In this document: positions 8,139 to 17,430 of the stretch, in pieces
Position numbering within the stretch: position 1 is the stretch's first letter
How the letters are laid out: each line of letters begins with the position of its first letter
Program-made: the position numbers and the translations under genes
DNA from: Bradyrhizobium sp. Ash2021
GTDB taxonomy: Bacteria; Pseudomonadota; Alphaproteobacteria; Rhizobiales; Xanthobacteraceae
DNA: 64,000 nucleotides
Assembly (NCBI RefSeq): GCF_031202265.1
Contig: NZ_CP100604.1
Location: forward strand, 4,570,501-4,634,500
Reading direction: 5' to 3'
Notes under the pieces: generated by a model
Databases searched by the model: none
Told to the model about the DNA's origin: nothing
What the model saw: only the letters and a program-made list of their open reading frames with translations

Positions 8139-9767
8139 ATGAAAAGAATTCTTCTGGCAGGTGTCTCGTTGGCGGCGATCGGTCTGAGCAATGTCGCTCA
8201 GGCCGCAGACCCGGCTGCAAAAGGGCCATGCCCGTATGGCGGCGATCCCTACAAGAACTATAGCTGCCTCGATCCGTATCTCGGCACCGACTTCTTCAGC
8301 CGCTTTATCAACTACTACCGGCTCGAATGGGGACATGATGCCGCACCGGCGGATCCCAAGGCGCCACCGTCACGCCGCGACTACTGGCCGGGAACGCCGC
8401 AAAGCATTCCTCCGTATCCGTTCACGGAATGGCCGTATGGTGGCTCGACAGCGCTTGGCGTGACGCGGCCGAGTTCTGTCGACAGTCCGCTGATGGTTGC
8501 GCTCGGCAACACGGCCGCGGGCTCGTGGATGAACGAGAACCACATCCAGGTATACGGCTGGATCAACGCTGGCGGTAACTTCAGCAGCAACACCGTGCGG
8601 GGCGGCAATGTGCCGGCGGCTTATGACTACAATCCGAATACAGTTCAACTCGACCAGGCGGTGCTCTATATCGAGCGGCTGCCGGATACGGTGCAGAAGG
8701 ATCACATCGACTGGGGCTTCCGCCTCGCGCCGATCTTCGGCGAGAACTATCGCTATACGACGGCCTTTGGCTTGTGGAGCTACCAGCTCCTGAACCAGAA
8801 CAAGAATTACGGCTACGATCTCCCAATGGCATACGGCGAAGTGTTCATTCCGCAGATCGCGGAAGGCCTTCTGCTGCGGTTTGGCCGCTACATTTCGATC
8901 CCGGACATCGAGGCGCAGCTCGCGCCGAACAACTACATGTATACGCACTCGTTGACGTATACGTTCGATAACTATACCAACACCGGCATTCAGGCGACGC
9001 TCGCTGCGACCAAGAACTGGATGTTCCAGTTGGGTGTTTCGGTCGGCAGCGACACCCTGCCCTGGAACTACAAGGCAACGATCGCAAATCCGTTCCCGAA
9101 CCCGCTATTCCCTGGCACCACCTTGCCGAAGGATCCGGGTGCCGTACCGAGCGTCACCGGCGGTGTACGCTGGACCAGCGACAGCGGCAACGACAGCATC
9201 TACGTGGTCGCCGATGCCATCAACGGCGGCCAGTGGGGCTACAACAACCTGCAATGGTACGGGTTGACCGCCTATCACAAGTTCAACGATCAGTGGCACA
9301 TCTCGTTCGAGACGTACAATCTCCATCAGAACAACGTGCTCAATGCCAACAACCCAGCCGCGGTGGCCGCGTTTGCTGCGGGCGGCACGCCGTTCTCGCC
9401 TCAGTACGTGCCGTTCAACGCTCCAGGCCTTGCGTTCTGCAGCAGCACGACTGTGTTTGCGTGTACGGCGTCGGTGCAGACTTATCTCGCCTATTTGAGC
9501 TACAAGGCGTCGCCGCTGGACAACATCTCCTATCGTATCGAGTACTATGACGATAAGCAGGGTCAGCGCACCGGCACCAAGACGGCCTATTTCGAAACCG
9601 GCATCGGCTGGCAGCACTGGTTCTCGCCGCAGATCGAGATCCGGCCCGAGGTCACGTATTACAAGTCGCTGAATGCCAACGCATTCAATGGCAATGCGAA
9701 TTTGGGCATCCCGGCTAGCAGGAACTTCGCTCTCGTCGGCTCGGCGGACATCATCATTCACTTCTGA
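8139..9767 (+). CDS. Outer-membrane beta-barrel porin, BBP2 family
   Basis: The product is 542 residues with a signal peptide ending near AQAAD. The body is rich in Tyr, Asn, Gly and Trp. It has repeated amphipathic strands such as IQVYGWINAGGNFSSNT and AYGEVFIPQIAEGLLLRFGR, and ends in DIIIHF with a terminal aromatic residue. This matches putative beta-barrel porin-2 proteins of the outer membrane. A GGGGC stretch precedes the ATG. It is followed after 69 bases by another OMP gene whose first five residues are almost the same (MKRIL), so the two may be coexpressed. The transported solute is unknown. Confidence 0.85.
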   Translation: MKRILLAGVSLAAIGLSNVAQAADPAAKGPCPYGGDPYKNYSCLDPYLGTDFFSRFINYYRLEWGHDAAPADPKAPPSRRDYWPGTPQSIPPYPFTEWPYGGSTALGVTRPSSVDSPLMVALGNTAAGSWMNENHIQVYGWINAGGNFSSNTVRGGNVPAAYDYNPNTVQLDQAVLYIERLPDTVQKDHIDWGFRLAPIFGENYRYTTAFGLWSYQLLNQNKNYGYDLPMAYGEVFIPQIAEGLLLRFGRYISIPDIEAQLAPNNYMYTHSLTYTFDNYTNTGIQATLAATKNWMFQLGVSVGSDTLPWNYKATIANPFPNPLFPGTTLPKDPGAVPSVTGGVRWTSDSGNDSIYVVADAINGGQWGYNNLQWYGLTAYHKFNDQWHISFETYNLHQNNVLNANNPAAVAAFAAGGTPFSPQYVPFNAPGLAFCSSTTVFACTASVQTYLAYLSYKASPLDNISYRIEYYDDKQGQRTGTKTAYFETGIGWQHWFSPQIEIRPEVTYYKSLNANAFNGNANLGIPASRNFALVGSADIIIHF

Positions 9768-9836
9768 TGCGGGGAAACGTCGCGGCGGCTCATGTCGCCC
9801 GACGTTTGATCAGAGAAAATTCGACAGGGGATAACA

Positions 9837-10580
9837 ATGAAGCGAATTCTTTTCACCACCGTCTCGCTCGGGGTGCTCGGCCTGATGTCGCCGGCATTCG
9901 GAGCTGATCTTTCGCCTTATATAAAGGCTCCGCCAGCCGTCGCGCCGGCATACGACTGGTCCGGCTTCTACGTCGGCGTGTTCGGCGGCGGCGGTTTTGG
10001 CAACCACAATCTTAACAACGCGCTCGGCCCCGCCGGCTTCGCCAACTTCACGCTCAACTATTCCTCGACGGGCGGCATCGCTGGCGGCGAAGCGGGCTAC
10101 AACTGGCAGAGCGGCAACATCGTGTTGGGTGTCGAAGCGGACGGATTCTGGTCCGGAATCAAGGGCAGCGATATCGGTGCGTTCAACGCGGGTACGCTGC
10201 CGATTGGCTCGATCGACGCGACCAGCCTTCGGGACGGCGCCACGCTTCGTGCGCGAGGCGGCATCGCGGTCGATCGCCTGTTGCTGTTCTTCACCGGCGG
10301 CTGGGCCTATGGCAACTTTCAACATACCAACACCGACCCCGTCCTGGGAGTCGATCAATTCAACACCCACAGGAGCGGCATCACTGCCGGTGGCGGTATC
10401 GCCTACGCGGTGACCGACAACCTGATCGGCAAGTTCGAATATCGCTACTACGACTTTGGCCGGTACGAGCGCCTTACGCCGCTCAACGGTCAGCTGCCTT
10501 ACACCGTGAACAGCACTTACTCAGTCGTGACGCTTGGCCTGGACTTCAAGTTCGGTGGGCCGGTTCTCGCGAAGTATTGA
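9837..10580 (+). CDS. Outer-membrane beta-barrel protein, Omp31/Omp25-like
   Basis: The product is 247 residues with a signal peptide ending near AFGADL and the family start DWSGFYVGVFGGGGFG. The C-terminus GGPVLAKY matches that of the other member at 2493-3260 (GPVVAKY). It should be an eight-stranded outer-membrane barrel. The start follows a GGGG ribosome site (CAGGGGATAAC). It is likely cotranscribed with the BBP2 porin just upstream. The exact role, such as adhesion or envelope stability, cannot be told. Confidence 0.88.
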   Translation: MKRILFTTVSLGVLGLMSPAFGADLSPYIKAPPAVAPAYDWSGFYVGVFGGGGFGNHNLNNALGPAGFANFTLNYSSTGGIAGGEAGYNWQSGNIVLGVEADGFWSGIKGSDIGAFNAGTLPIGSIDATSLRDGATLRARGGIAVDRLLLFFTGGWAYGNFQHTNTDPVLGVDQFNTHRSGITAGGGIAYAVTDNLIGKFEYRYYDFGRYERLTPLNGQLPYTVNSTYSVVTLGLDFKFGGPVLAKY

Positions 10581-10648
10581 CGCGTTGCTTGCGTTGATGC
10601 GCTGCGCGGCCTGCAAGTCAGGCCGCGCGCAGTAGGAGAGGGGCTGCG

Positions 10649-10825
10649 ATGATTGCTTCGTCGTTTTTGCGAAGGATTGGGTTCGGACTTGCCGTCGCGG
10701 CGCTATGTACCGCCGCGGCTGGATGTGCCGTCGATATCGGAACGACAAAGCCGGAGCGATCCGAGGGCAACGGTCAGATGCGATATTACGGCGGTCCGAA
10801 ATCTCCGATGTGGTCCGGCCAGTAA
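10649..10825 (+). CDS. Small predicted lipoprotein ending in an MRYYGGPKSPMW motif
   Basis: The product is 58 residues. A basic N-terminus and hydrophobic segment run into a lipobox (TAAAGC, with Cys26 as the expected lipidated residue). The rest is short and hydrophilic and ends in MRYYGGPKSPMWSGQ. The next gene, only 29 bases on, encodes a different protein with the same terminal motif. The gene lies between an OMP gene and an RND efflux operon. Function is unknown. AGGAGAGGGG lies just upstream of the ATG. Confidence 0.55.
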   Translation: MIASSFLRRIGFGLAVAALCTAAAGCAVDIGTTKPERSEGNGQMRYYGGPKSPMWSGQ

Positions 10826-10854
10826 TTGTACGCAGCGTTGCGTTTGGGAGACTG

Positions 10855-11106
10855 ATGATGGCGTGCATTGTTACCAGGATTGCTCGATGGGGGTTCGTGG
10901 TGGTGCTTGGTGCGATCCTGGCCGTCGCGACCAGCGGCGAAGCGGCTGCAAAGCATCGCAAGGGGCACTTGCATTACGCACATGTGCATCACTCGATTGC
11001 CGGGAGCCACGCGCAGCTCTTACCGCAACAACCGGCTCGGCCTGGAGCCATGCGGTACTACGGCGGGCCGAAATCGCCGATGTGGCGCGGTCCGGCCGAA
11101 AATTAG
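10855..11106 (+). CDS. Small secreted protein with the same MRYYGGPKSPMW tail
   Basis: The product is 83 residues, or 82 from the second ATG. A signal peptide ends near EAAAK. The mature part is His-rich (HRKGHLHYAHVHH), which could bind metal ions. It ends in MRYYGGPKSPMWRGPAEN, nearly identical to the tail of the preceding small lipoprotein. It is followed 72 bases later by the efflux adaptor gene. A role near the metal-efflux operon is only a guess from position and histidines. Confidence 0.55.
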   Translation: MMACIVTRIARWGFVVVLGAILAVATSGEAAAKHRKGHLHYAHVHHSIAGSHAQLLPQQPARPGAMRYYGGPKSPMWRGPAEN

Positions 11107-11178
11107 AAGGCCGGAAGCTAACCGGCATGTATCAACAACGCGAGCGAGGTCGCATAAGTCAATGTGCGCATTTCCAAT

Positions 11179-12408
11179 ATGAGTATGATTGCGAATTGGA
11201 ATGTGCGACGATTGACCATCGCGCTCGCGACGACGGCTCTGATTGGCGTGGGCGTGATTGGCGCCGTGCGGATGTTTGTCCCGCACGCCAAATCCACTGA
11301 AACGACGCATCCGGCAAAGGGCGTCCTTCCGCGCTACGTTCCCACGGCGGCGGAGTGGGCGAGCCTGACCGTCGAGCCGGTATCGGAAAAGGTCTTTCGG
11401 TCCGAGCGCATCACCGAAGGCAAGATCGCGGTCAACGAAGAAAGTTCGACGCCGATCTTCTCGCCTTATGCCGGTCGCGTGATCAAACTTCTGGTCAAGC
11501 CGAGCGACATGGTCGAGCGCGGCCAGCCGCTGTTCGTCGTCGAGGCCACCGACACGGTGCAGGCGCTGAATGATTTCATTTCGGCGTTGGGCGCGCTGAA
11601 CACGGCGCGGTCCAAGCTCAATCTGGCGCAGATCGTCGAAAAGCGCGCCAACGACCTCTACGCCGGCAAGGCGGTTCCGCTCAAGGACTGGCAGCAGTCG
11701 CAGGCGGATCTGACGGCCGCCCAGAACGATTTGCGTTCGGCCGAAACGGCGCTGGAAGCCACGCATAACCGGTTGCGAATCCTCGGCCGTTCGGAAGACC
11801 AGATCTCGACGTTCCAGCAGACACGGCAGATGAGCGCCGATACCCCGATCTACTCACCAATCGGCGGCACCGTCATCCAGCGCAAGGTCGGACCGGGCCA
11901 ATTCATCAACAGCGGAGCCAGCGATCCCGTGTTCCTCGTCGGCGATCTCTCCACGGTGTGGTTGACCGCCTTCGTTCGCGAATCGGAAGCCGCCGGCGTC
12001 GCCATGGGCCAGCAAGTCAGTTTCTCACTGCTCGCGCTGCCGGGCAGCGAGTTCAAGGCGCGCATCGACTATGTCGCCGCCGCGATCGACCCCTCGACCC
12101 GACGGCTGCTGGTTCGCGCGACCATCGACAACAAGGACGGCCTGTTCAAGCCGGAGATGTTCGCCAACGTGACGATTTATGCCGGCGGCGATCATCCCTC
12201 GATCGGGGTGCCCAAGCGGGCGCTGATCTATGAAGGCGATCGCGTCCACCTTTGGGTGGTACATGACGACAAGTCGATCGAGCTCCGCAAGATTGAAACC
12301 GGTCTGACGAACGGCGACCTGGTCGAGGCTCGGGCCGGTCTGCAGGCCGGCGAGAAAATCGTCACCAGGGGCAGCCTGTTCATCGATCGGGCGGCCTCCG
12401 GCAGCTAA
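11179..12408 (+). CDS. RND efflux periplasmic adaptor (CzcB/CusB-like)
   Basis: The product is about 409 residues from ATG 11179; a GTG at 11164 is the upstream alternative. An N-terminal membrane anchor (LTIALATTALIGVGVIGAV) is followed by a barrel-sandwich domain (SPYAGRVIKLLVKPSDMVERGQ). Next come an alpha-hairpin rich in Ala, Gln and Glu, and a beta-barrel/membrane-proximal part (FKARIDYVAAAIDPSTR). It links the inner-membrane pump to the outer-membrane channel across the periplasm. It begins a run of three efflux genes. Whether the substrate is a metal ion or a drug is not proven, but the pump is of the heavy-metal type. Confidence 0.9.
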   Translation: MSMIANWNVRRLTIALATTALIGVGVIGAVRMFVPHAKSTETTHPAKGVLPRYVPTAAEWASLTVEPVSEKVFRSERITEGKIAVNEESSTPIFSPYAGRVIKLLVKPSDMVERGQPLFVVEATDTVQALNDFISALGALNTARSKLNLAQIVEKRANDLYAGKAVPLKDWQQSQADLTAAQNDLRSAETALEATHNRLRILGRSEDQISTFQQTRQMSADTPIYSPIGGTVIQRKVGPGQFINSGASDPVFLVGDLSTVWLTAFVRESEAAGVAMGQQVSFSLLALPGSEFKARIDYVAAAIDPSTRRLLVRATIDNKDGLFKPEMFANVTIYAGGDHPSIGVPKRALIYEGDRVHLWVVHDDKSIELRKIETGLTNGDLVEARAGLQAGEKIVTRGSLFIDRAASGS

Positions 12409-12443
12409 CCGCCGCAATTGTTCTCTCGCGAAAACCGGATCGA

Positions 12444-15400
12444 ATGGATCGTCTCGTAGCCTTTGCTGTCAATCGCCGGTTTCTGATGGTCGGGCTGTTT
12501 GCCGCCGTGATCATCGGGGGGCTCGTCGCGTTTCAGCAATTGAACATCGAGGCCTATCCCGATCCGACGCCGCCGATGGTCGACATCGTGACTCAGAGCC
12601 CCGGGCTGTCGGCCGAGGAGATCGAGCGCTACATCACAATTCCGCTGGAGACGCAGGTCGCCGGCATCAAGAACATGAAAGTGATCCGTACGATATCGCT
12701 GTACGGCTTGTCCGACGTCAAACTCCAGTTCTCGTTCGATTACACCTACGACCAGGCGCTGCAGCAGGTGTTGAACCGCCTGTCGCAACTGTCGCCGCTA
12801 TTGAACAACGCCCAGCCGCAGATTTCCCCGCTTAGTCCCATCGGTGAGATCTATCGATACCGGCTGGTCGGGCCGCCAAATTACTCCGTGCTCGATCTCA
12901 AAACCGTGCAGGACTGGATTCTGCAACGCCGCTTTCGCGTCGTTCCCGGGGTTATCGATGTCACCGGCTGGGGCGGCAAGACGAAAACCTATGAGCTTCA
13001 GGTCGACTTCAACAAACTGGTCGCCAACGGGCTGACGTTGCCTCAATTGCTACAGGCCGTGAGCAACGCCAACGTCAACGTTGGCGGCAACACCGTCAAT
13101 ATCGGTCCGCAGTCGGCAGTCGTGCGCGGCGTGGGGCTAATCCGGTCGATCGACAGCCTCGGCAATACCATGGTCGCGTCGAGCAATGGCACCCCGGTTC
13201 TTGTCCGGGACGTCGCGACGGTCACCGTGGGCGAGCAGCCGCGGCTGGGCATTGCGGGTGAAAATCAGGACGACGATATCGTCCAGGGCATCGTGTTGAT
13301 GCGGCGCGGCGAGCAGAGTTCGCCAACCATCGCCCGCGTCGAGGAACTCGTTGCAAGCATCAACAACTCCACCATCCTCCCGCCGGGAGTCCGGATCGAG
13401 CGAATCTACGACCGGAAGGATTTGATCGAGACCACCACGCATACCGTGCTGGAGAACATGGTGGTTGGGATCGCGCTGATCGTTTTCCTGCAATGGCTGT
13501 TTCTGGGCGATCTGCGCAGCGCGTTGATCGTCGGGGCGACCATTCCGTTTGCGCTGTTTTTCGCCGTCAGCATTCTCGTGCTGCGCGGCGAGTCCGCCAA
13601 TCTGCTCTCGGTCGGGGCGATCGATTTCGGTTTGATCGTCGATGCCACCGTCATCATGGTCGAGGCGATATTTCGGCGGCTATCACACACCAACAAGCTC
13701 TCGGCGAGCGAGCAGGCCGCGATCTCGGCCAACACCGTCCTGGACATGAAGAAGCACGCGATCCTGAGTGCTGCGGTCGACGTGTCGCGGTCGATCTTCT
13801 TTGCCGCCGCCATCATTATCGCGGCGTTCCTGCCGTTGTTCACCCTGAGCGGCGTCGAAGGCAACATTTTCAGCCCGATGGCCCGGACCTATGCCTATGC
13901 GCTGGCCGGCGGTCTGCTCGCGACGTTTACGGTTACGCCGGCGCTGAGCGCCATCATTCTGCCCGCGCATGTCGAGGAGACCGAGACCTTCATCATGCGG
14001 ATCCTGCACCGCATCTACATGCCGGTGCTGGCGCGCTCGCTCGCCAGTCGCCGGCTCGTGCTGATGGGTGGGGCGGCGTTGATCGTGATGACCGTGATCG
14101 CCGTTCGCCTGCTGGGGCTCGAATTCCTGCCGAAGCTCGAGGAAGGCAATCTATGGATCCGGGCGACGTTGCCACCGACGATCTCGCTGCAGGAAGGCAA
14201 TTCCTATGTCAACGAGATGCGCAAGGTGATTGCCGACTTGCCGGAGGTCGATGCGGTGGTTTCGCAGCATGGCCGACCGGATGACGGCACCGATGCGGCG
14301 GGCTTTTTCAACGCGGAGTTTTTCGCGCCGCTCAAGCCCGCAAAGCAGTGGCCTGACGGAGAAAACAAGGATCAATTGACGGCCAAGCTGCTGGCCCAAC
14401 TACAGGACAGGTTTCCGGGCGTCGAGTTCAATTTCTCGCAGTACCTCCAGGACAACGTCTCGGAGGCGGTTTCCGGCGTGAAGGGAGAGAACTCCATCAA
14501 GCTGTATGGCAACGACCTGGAGGCGCTTACCGACACTGCCAACAAGATCAAGGCCGTGCTCGCCACGGTGAAGGGTATTACCGACCTTGCGGTCTTTACT
14601 TCGCTCGGCCAACCCACGATCCAGATCGATATCGACCGCGCACGGGCGGCGCGATACGGCTTGTCGCCGGGCGATATCAACACGACGATCAAGACGGCGA
14701 TCGGCGGCGACAGCGCCGGCGACCTGTATGAACCCGGCAGCGATCGCCATTTCCCGATCATCGTGCGGCTGGCGCCGCAATATCGGCGGAGCGCGGAGGC
14801 CATCCAGAATTTGCGGATCGGTGTGCAAGGTCCGAACGGCATCACGCAGGTTCCGCTCAGCGAGGTGGCGTCGATCAAGCTGGTGTCGGGTGCAGCCTAC
14901 ATCTACCGCGAACAGCAGGAGCGCTACCTCCCGATCAAGTTCTCGGTGCGCGAACGCGATCTCGGCGGCGCCATCAAGGAAGCGCAGGAGAAGGTCGCAG
15001 CCCAGGTGCAGTTGCCGGCGGGGTCGCGCGTCGAGTGGGTCGGCGAGTTCGGCAATCTGCAGGACGCCATCAAGCGATTGTCGATTGTGGTGCCGATCAG
15101 CCTGGCGCTGATCGCCATGCTGATCTGGTTCAATTTCGGATCCGTCGTGGACACCATTTTGACCATGAGCGTGATCCCGATGGCGGTATTCGGCGGGATC
15201 CTCGGACTGCTGTTGACCGGCATTCCGTTCAGCGTGTCGGCGGCGATCGGGTTCATCGCGCTGTTCGGCATCTCGGTGATGGACGGCATCATCATCATTT
15301 CGCAGTACAACCAGCTCATAGATGAAGGCATGGAGCGGGGCAGGGCGATCCTGCGCACCGGAGAGCTGCAGTTGCGGCCGGTGCTGATGACATGCGTGGT

Positions 15401-15602
15401 CGCGGGCATTGGTCTGCTGCCGGCGGCGTTATCGTCCGGAATTGGATCGCAGGTGCAGAAGCCGCTGGCGGTCGTGGTGGTCGCCGGCATGATGCTCGCG
15501 CCTGTCGTCATTCTCGTCACATTGCCGGCGCTGATCTCGATGTTCTCGCGGCGAAGCCGGCCTGGTCTGGCTCCCGAAGGCAATCTGGCGCCGGCGGAAT
15601 GA
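12444..15602 (+). CDS. RND efflux pump, heavy-metal CzcA/CusA type
   Basis: The product is 1052 residues, the usual length for RND pumps. TM1 lies near residues 12-32, then the porter domain (LNIEAYPDPTPP, GLSAEEIERYITIPLE). TM4 near residue 393 carries DFGLIVDATVIMVE, the pattern of the heavy-metal (HME) branch with its proton-relay acidic residues. A second porter repeat and a C-terminal six-helix bundle with GISVMDGIIIISQYN follow. It uses the proton gradient to expel substrate through the adaptor and TolC-type channel encoded beside it. It starts 35 bases after the adaptor stop. Confidence 0.93.
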   Translation: MDRLVAFAVNRRFLMVGLFAAVIIGGLVAFQQLNIEAYPDPTPPMVDIVTQSPGLSAEEIERYITIPLETQVAGIKNMKVIRTISLYGLSDVKLQFSFDYTYDQALQQVLNRLSQLSPLLNNAQPQISPLSPIGEIYRYRLVGPPNYSVLDLKTVQDWILQRRFRVVPGVIDVTGWGGKTKTYELQVDFNKLVANGLTLPQLLQAVSNANVNVGGNTVNIGPQSAVVRGVGLIRSIDSLGNTMVASSNGTPVLVRDVATVTVGEQPRLGIAGENQDDDIVQGIVLMRRGEQSSPTIARVEELVASINNSTILPPGVRIERIYDRKDLIETTTHTVLENMVVGIALIVFLQWLFLGDLRSALIVGATIPFALFFAVSILVLRGESANLLSVGAIDFGLIVDATVIMVEAIFRRLSHTNKLSASEQAAISANTVLDMKKHAILSAAVDVSRSIFFAAAIIIAAFLPLFTLSGVEGNIFSPMARTYAYALAGGLLATFTVTPALSAIILPAHVEETETFIMRILHRIYMPVLARSLASRRLVLMGGAALIVMTVIAVRLLGLEFLPKLEEGNLWIRATLPPTISLQEGNSYVNEMRKVIADLPEVDAVVSQHGRPDDGTDAAGFFNAEFFAPLKPAKQWPDGENKDQLTAKLLAQLQDRFPGVEFNFSQYLQDNVSEAVSGVKGENSIKLYGNDLEALTDTANKIKAVLATVKGITDLAVFTSLGQPTIQIDIDRARAARYGLSPGDINTTIKTAIGGDSAGDLYEPGSDRHFPIIVRLAPQYRRSAEAIQNLRIGVQGPNGITQVPLSEVASIKLVSGAAYIYREQQERYLPIKFSVRERDLGGAIKEAQEKVAAQVQLPAGSRVEWVGEFGNLQDAIKRLSIVVPISLALIAMLIWFNFGSVVDTILTMSVIPMAVFGGILGLLLTGIPFSVSAAIGFIALFGISVMDGIIIISQYNQLIDEGMERGRAILRTGELQLRPVLMTCVVAGIGLLPAALSSGIGSQVQKPLAVVVVAGMMLAPVVILVTLPALISMFSRRSRPGLAPEGNLAPAE

Positions 15603-15627
15603 TGGGCCAAGTGGGTGGACGAGGTGA

Positions 15628-17058
15628 GTGGTGAGTAGCGTCGCGTCCGAATGCGCACCGATGTTGCAAAGGACGGGGCTTCGGTTCACTGCGCCGCTGC
15701 TCTGCCTCGTTGCGTTCGTGAATCTCGCTGAAGTCGCTTCGTGCGCGGCCGAAACCTTGCCGGAAGCGATGGTGAAGGCTTACCAGTCGAACCCGCAACT
15801 CAACGCGGATCGCGCCCGCCAGCGCGGCACCGACGAAAATGTGCCACAGGCGTTGGCGGGCTACCGGCCGCAGATCGTGGCGAGCCTGAGCGCCGGGCTG
15901 CAGGCCGTCCGCAACCTGTTGCCCGACAACACGGTGCAGGGCGACACGCTGCGTCCATGGACGATCGGCGTCACGGTCTCACAAGTCCTGTTCAACGGCT
16001 TCAAGACCGCCAACAGCGTTCGGGTTGCGGAGTTTCAGGTGCAGTCCGGGCGCGAGGCGTTGCGCAACACCGGCCAGGGCGTGCTGCTGGACGCCGTGAC
16101 GGCCTATATGAACGTGCTCGCCAACCAGGCGCTGGTCGAGGCGCAGCGCACCAATGTTGCGGTCCTGCGCGAGATCCAGGCGACGACCAAAAAACGCCTG
16201 GACGCCGGTGACGTCACGCCAACCGACACCGCCCAGGCCGAAGCCCGATTGAGCCGGGGGCTGGCCGATCTCAATGCGGCGGAGGTCGTCCTCGCCATCA
16301 GCAAGGCGACCTATACCCAGGTCGTCGGCGACGCTCCGTCTCAATTGGTTCCGGCCGCGCCGGTCGACCGCCTGTCGCCGATTGCGCTGGCGGCAGCGAC
16401 CGAAACCGCCAATCACGAACATCCCGCAATCCTCGGCGCGGGCTTCGACGTTGACGTGGCGCAAACCACGATCAAGGTCGCCGAAAGTAGCCTGTTGCCG
16501 ACGGTGGCGGTGCAGGCGAGTGCCAGCCGAACCAAGCAGTCGGATTCGACGCTCAGCACATTCGGCACCGACCAAGCCTCGATATTGGGCCAGATCAACG
16601 TGCCGATCTACGACGGCGGCACCGCGGCCTCGCAAACCCGGCAGGCCAAGGAGGTGGCGTCGCAGAGCCGCATGGTGCTGGAGCAGGTCAGAAACCAGGC
16701 GAAAACAGCGGTCGTCAGTGCCTGGGTATCCAATGAGGGAACCAAGGTCGCGCTCACGGCGGCCGAGTCCGAAGTGCGCGCGGCCGATACGGCCCTGCAG
16801 GGAGTCCGGCGCGAGGCGGCGGGCGGCCAGCGCACTACGATCGATGTCCTCAATGCGCAACAGGACCTGACCACCGCCCGGTCGCGCTTGATCCAGGCTC
16901 AGCGCGACCGGGTGATCGCATCCTACACGCTGCTGAGTGCGGTCGGTCGGCTCGACGTACATACCCTCAATCTGAACACGCCGGACTACCTGCCCGAGGT
17001 CCATTACCACCAGGTCCGGGATGCCTGGCACGGAGTCCGTACTCCGTCAGGTCAATGA
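15628..17058 (+). CDS. TolC-family outer-membrane efflux channel
   Basis: The product is up to 476 residues. The frame opens with GTG codons at 15628 and 15631; an ATG at 15661 (MLQRTGLRF) gives a cleaner signal peptide and may be the true start. The start LPEAMVKAYQSNPQLNADRARQRG and the paired outer-membrane efflux repeats, including VSQVLFNGFKTANSV and NVPIYDGGTAAS, are diagnostic of TolC proteins. It should trimerise into the outer-membrane exit duct for the RND pump directly upstream, 25 bases away. Confidence 0.9.
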   Translation: MVSSVASECAPMLQRTGLRFTAPLLCLVAFVNLAEVASCAAETLPEAMVKAYQSNPQLNADRARQRGTDENVPQALAGYRPQIVASLSAGLQAVRNLLPDNTVQGDTLRPWTIGVTVSQVLFNGFKTANSVRVAEFQVQSGREALRNTGQGVLLDAVTAYMNVLANQALVEAQRTNVAVLREIQATTKKRLDAGDVTPTDTAQAEARLSRGLADLNAAEVVLAISKATYTQVVGDAPSQLVPAAPVDRLSPIALAAATETANHEHPAILGAGFDVDVAQTTIKVAESSLLPTVAVQASASRTKQSDSTLSTFGTDQASILGQINVPIYDGGTAASQTRQAKEVASQSRMVLEQVRNQAKTAVVSAWVSNEGTKVALTAAESEVRAADTALQGVRREAAGGQRTTIDVLNAQQDLTTARSRLIQAQRDRVIASYTLLSAVGRLDVHTLNLNTPDYLPEVHYHQVRDAWHGVRTPSGQ

Positions 17059-17077
17059 TCGATACGAGGCTAGACAC

Positions 17078-17344
17078 ATGACCGGCCGAACCAGAGCAAT
17101 GACGACCCTCGCGGTGGCCGCGGCCGTCATTTCATGGCTTGTGGTCCCGGCGTATCCCCAGAGCATCCAAAACAGAAAGAGCGGCGGCCCTTCAAATCCG
17201 CCCCCGGCCGAAACGCATCCGCCGGTGGACGAAAAAGCCTACAAGGCCGCGCTCGATCGAATACCGGTCCCCGACCAGAAATATGATCCTTGGGGCATCG
17301 CTCGCCCGCCCGAACCGGGGAAGGGCACGAAAAAATCAAACTGA
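17078..17344 (+). CDS. Small secreted proline-rich protein
   Basis: The product is 88 residues from ATG 17078. A signal peptide ends near VPAYPQ. The mature part is proline-rich (SGGPSNPPPAETHPPVDE) and ends with DPWGIARPPEPGKG and a lysine-rich tail. It starts 19 bases after the TolC-type gene, so it is probably the last gene of the efflux operon. A periplasmic accessory role is possible but not shown. Confidence 0.55.
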   Translation: MTGRTRAMTTLAVAAAVISWLVVPAYPQSIQNRKSGGPSNPPPAETHPPVDEKAYKAALDRIPVPDQKYDPWGIARPPEPGKGTKKSN

Positions 17345-17430
17345 GGATGAACCGCGTCAGGTGTGAAGACGTTGCCTTGGCACGCCGCGGCCTGCGAGGG
17401 ACCACCTGCATCACATTTCCGGGGGATAGC

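Noticed and set aside
15979..17031. Long minus-strand ORF (350 codons) opposite the TolC-type gene
   Set aside because: It is a high-GC shadow of the TolC-type gene, rich in Arg, His and Gly with no domain.
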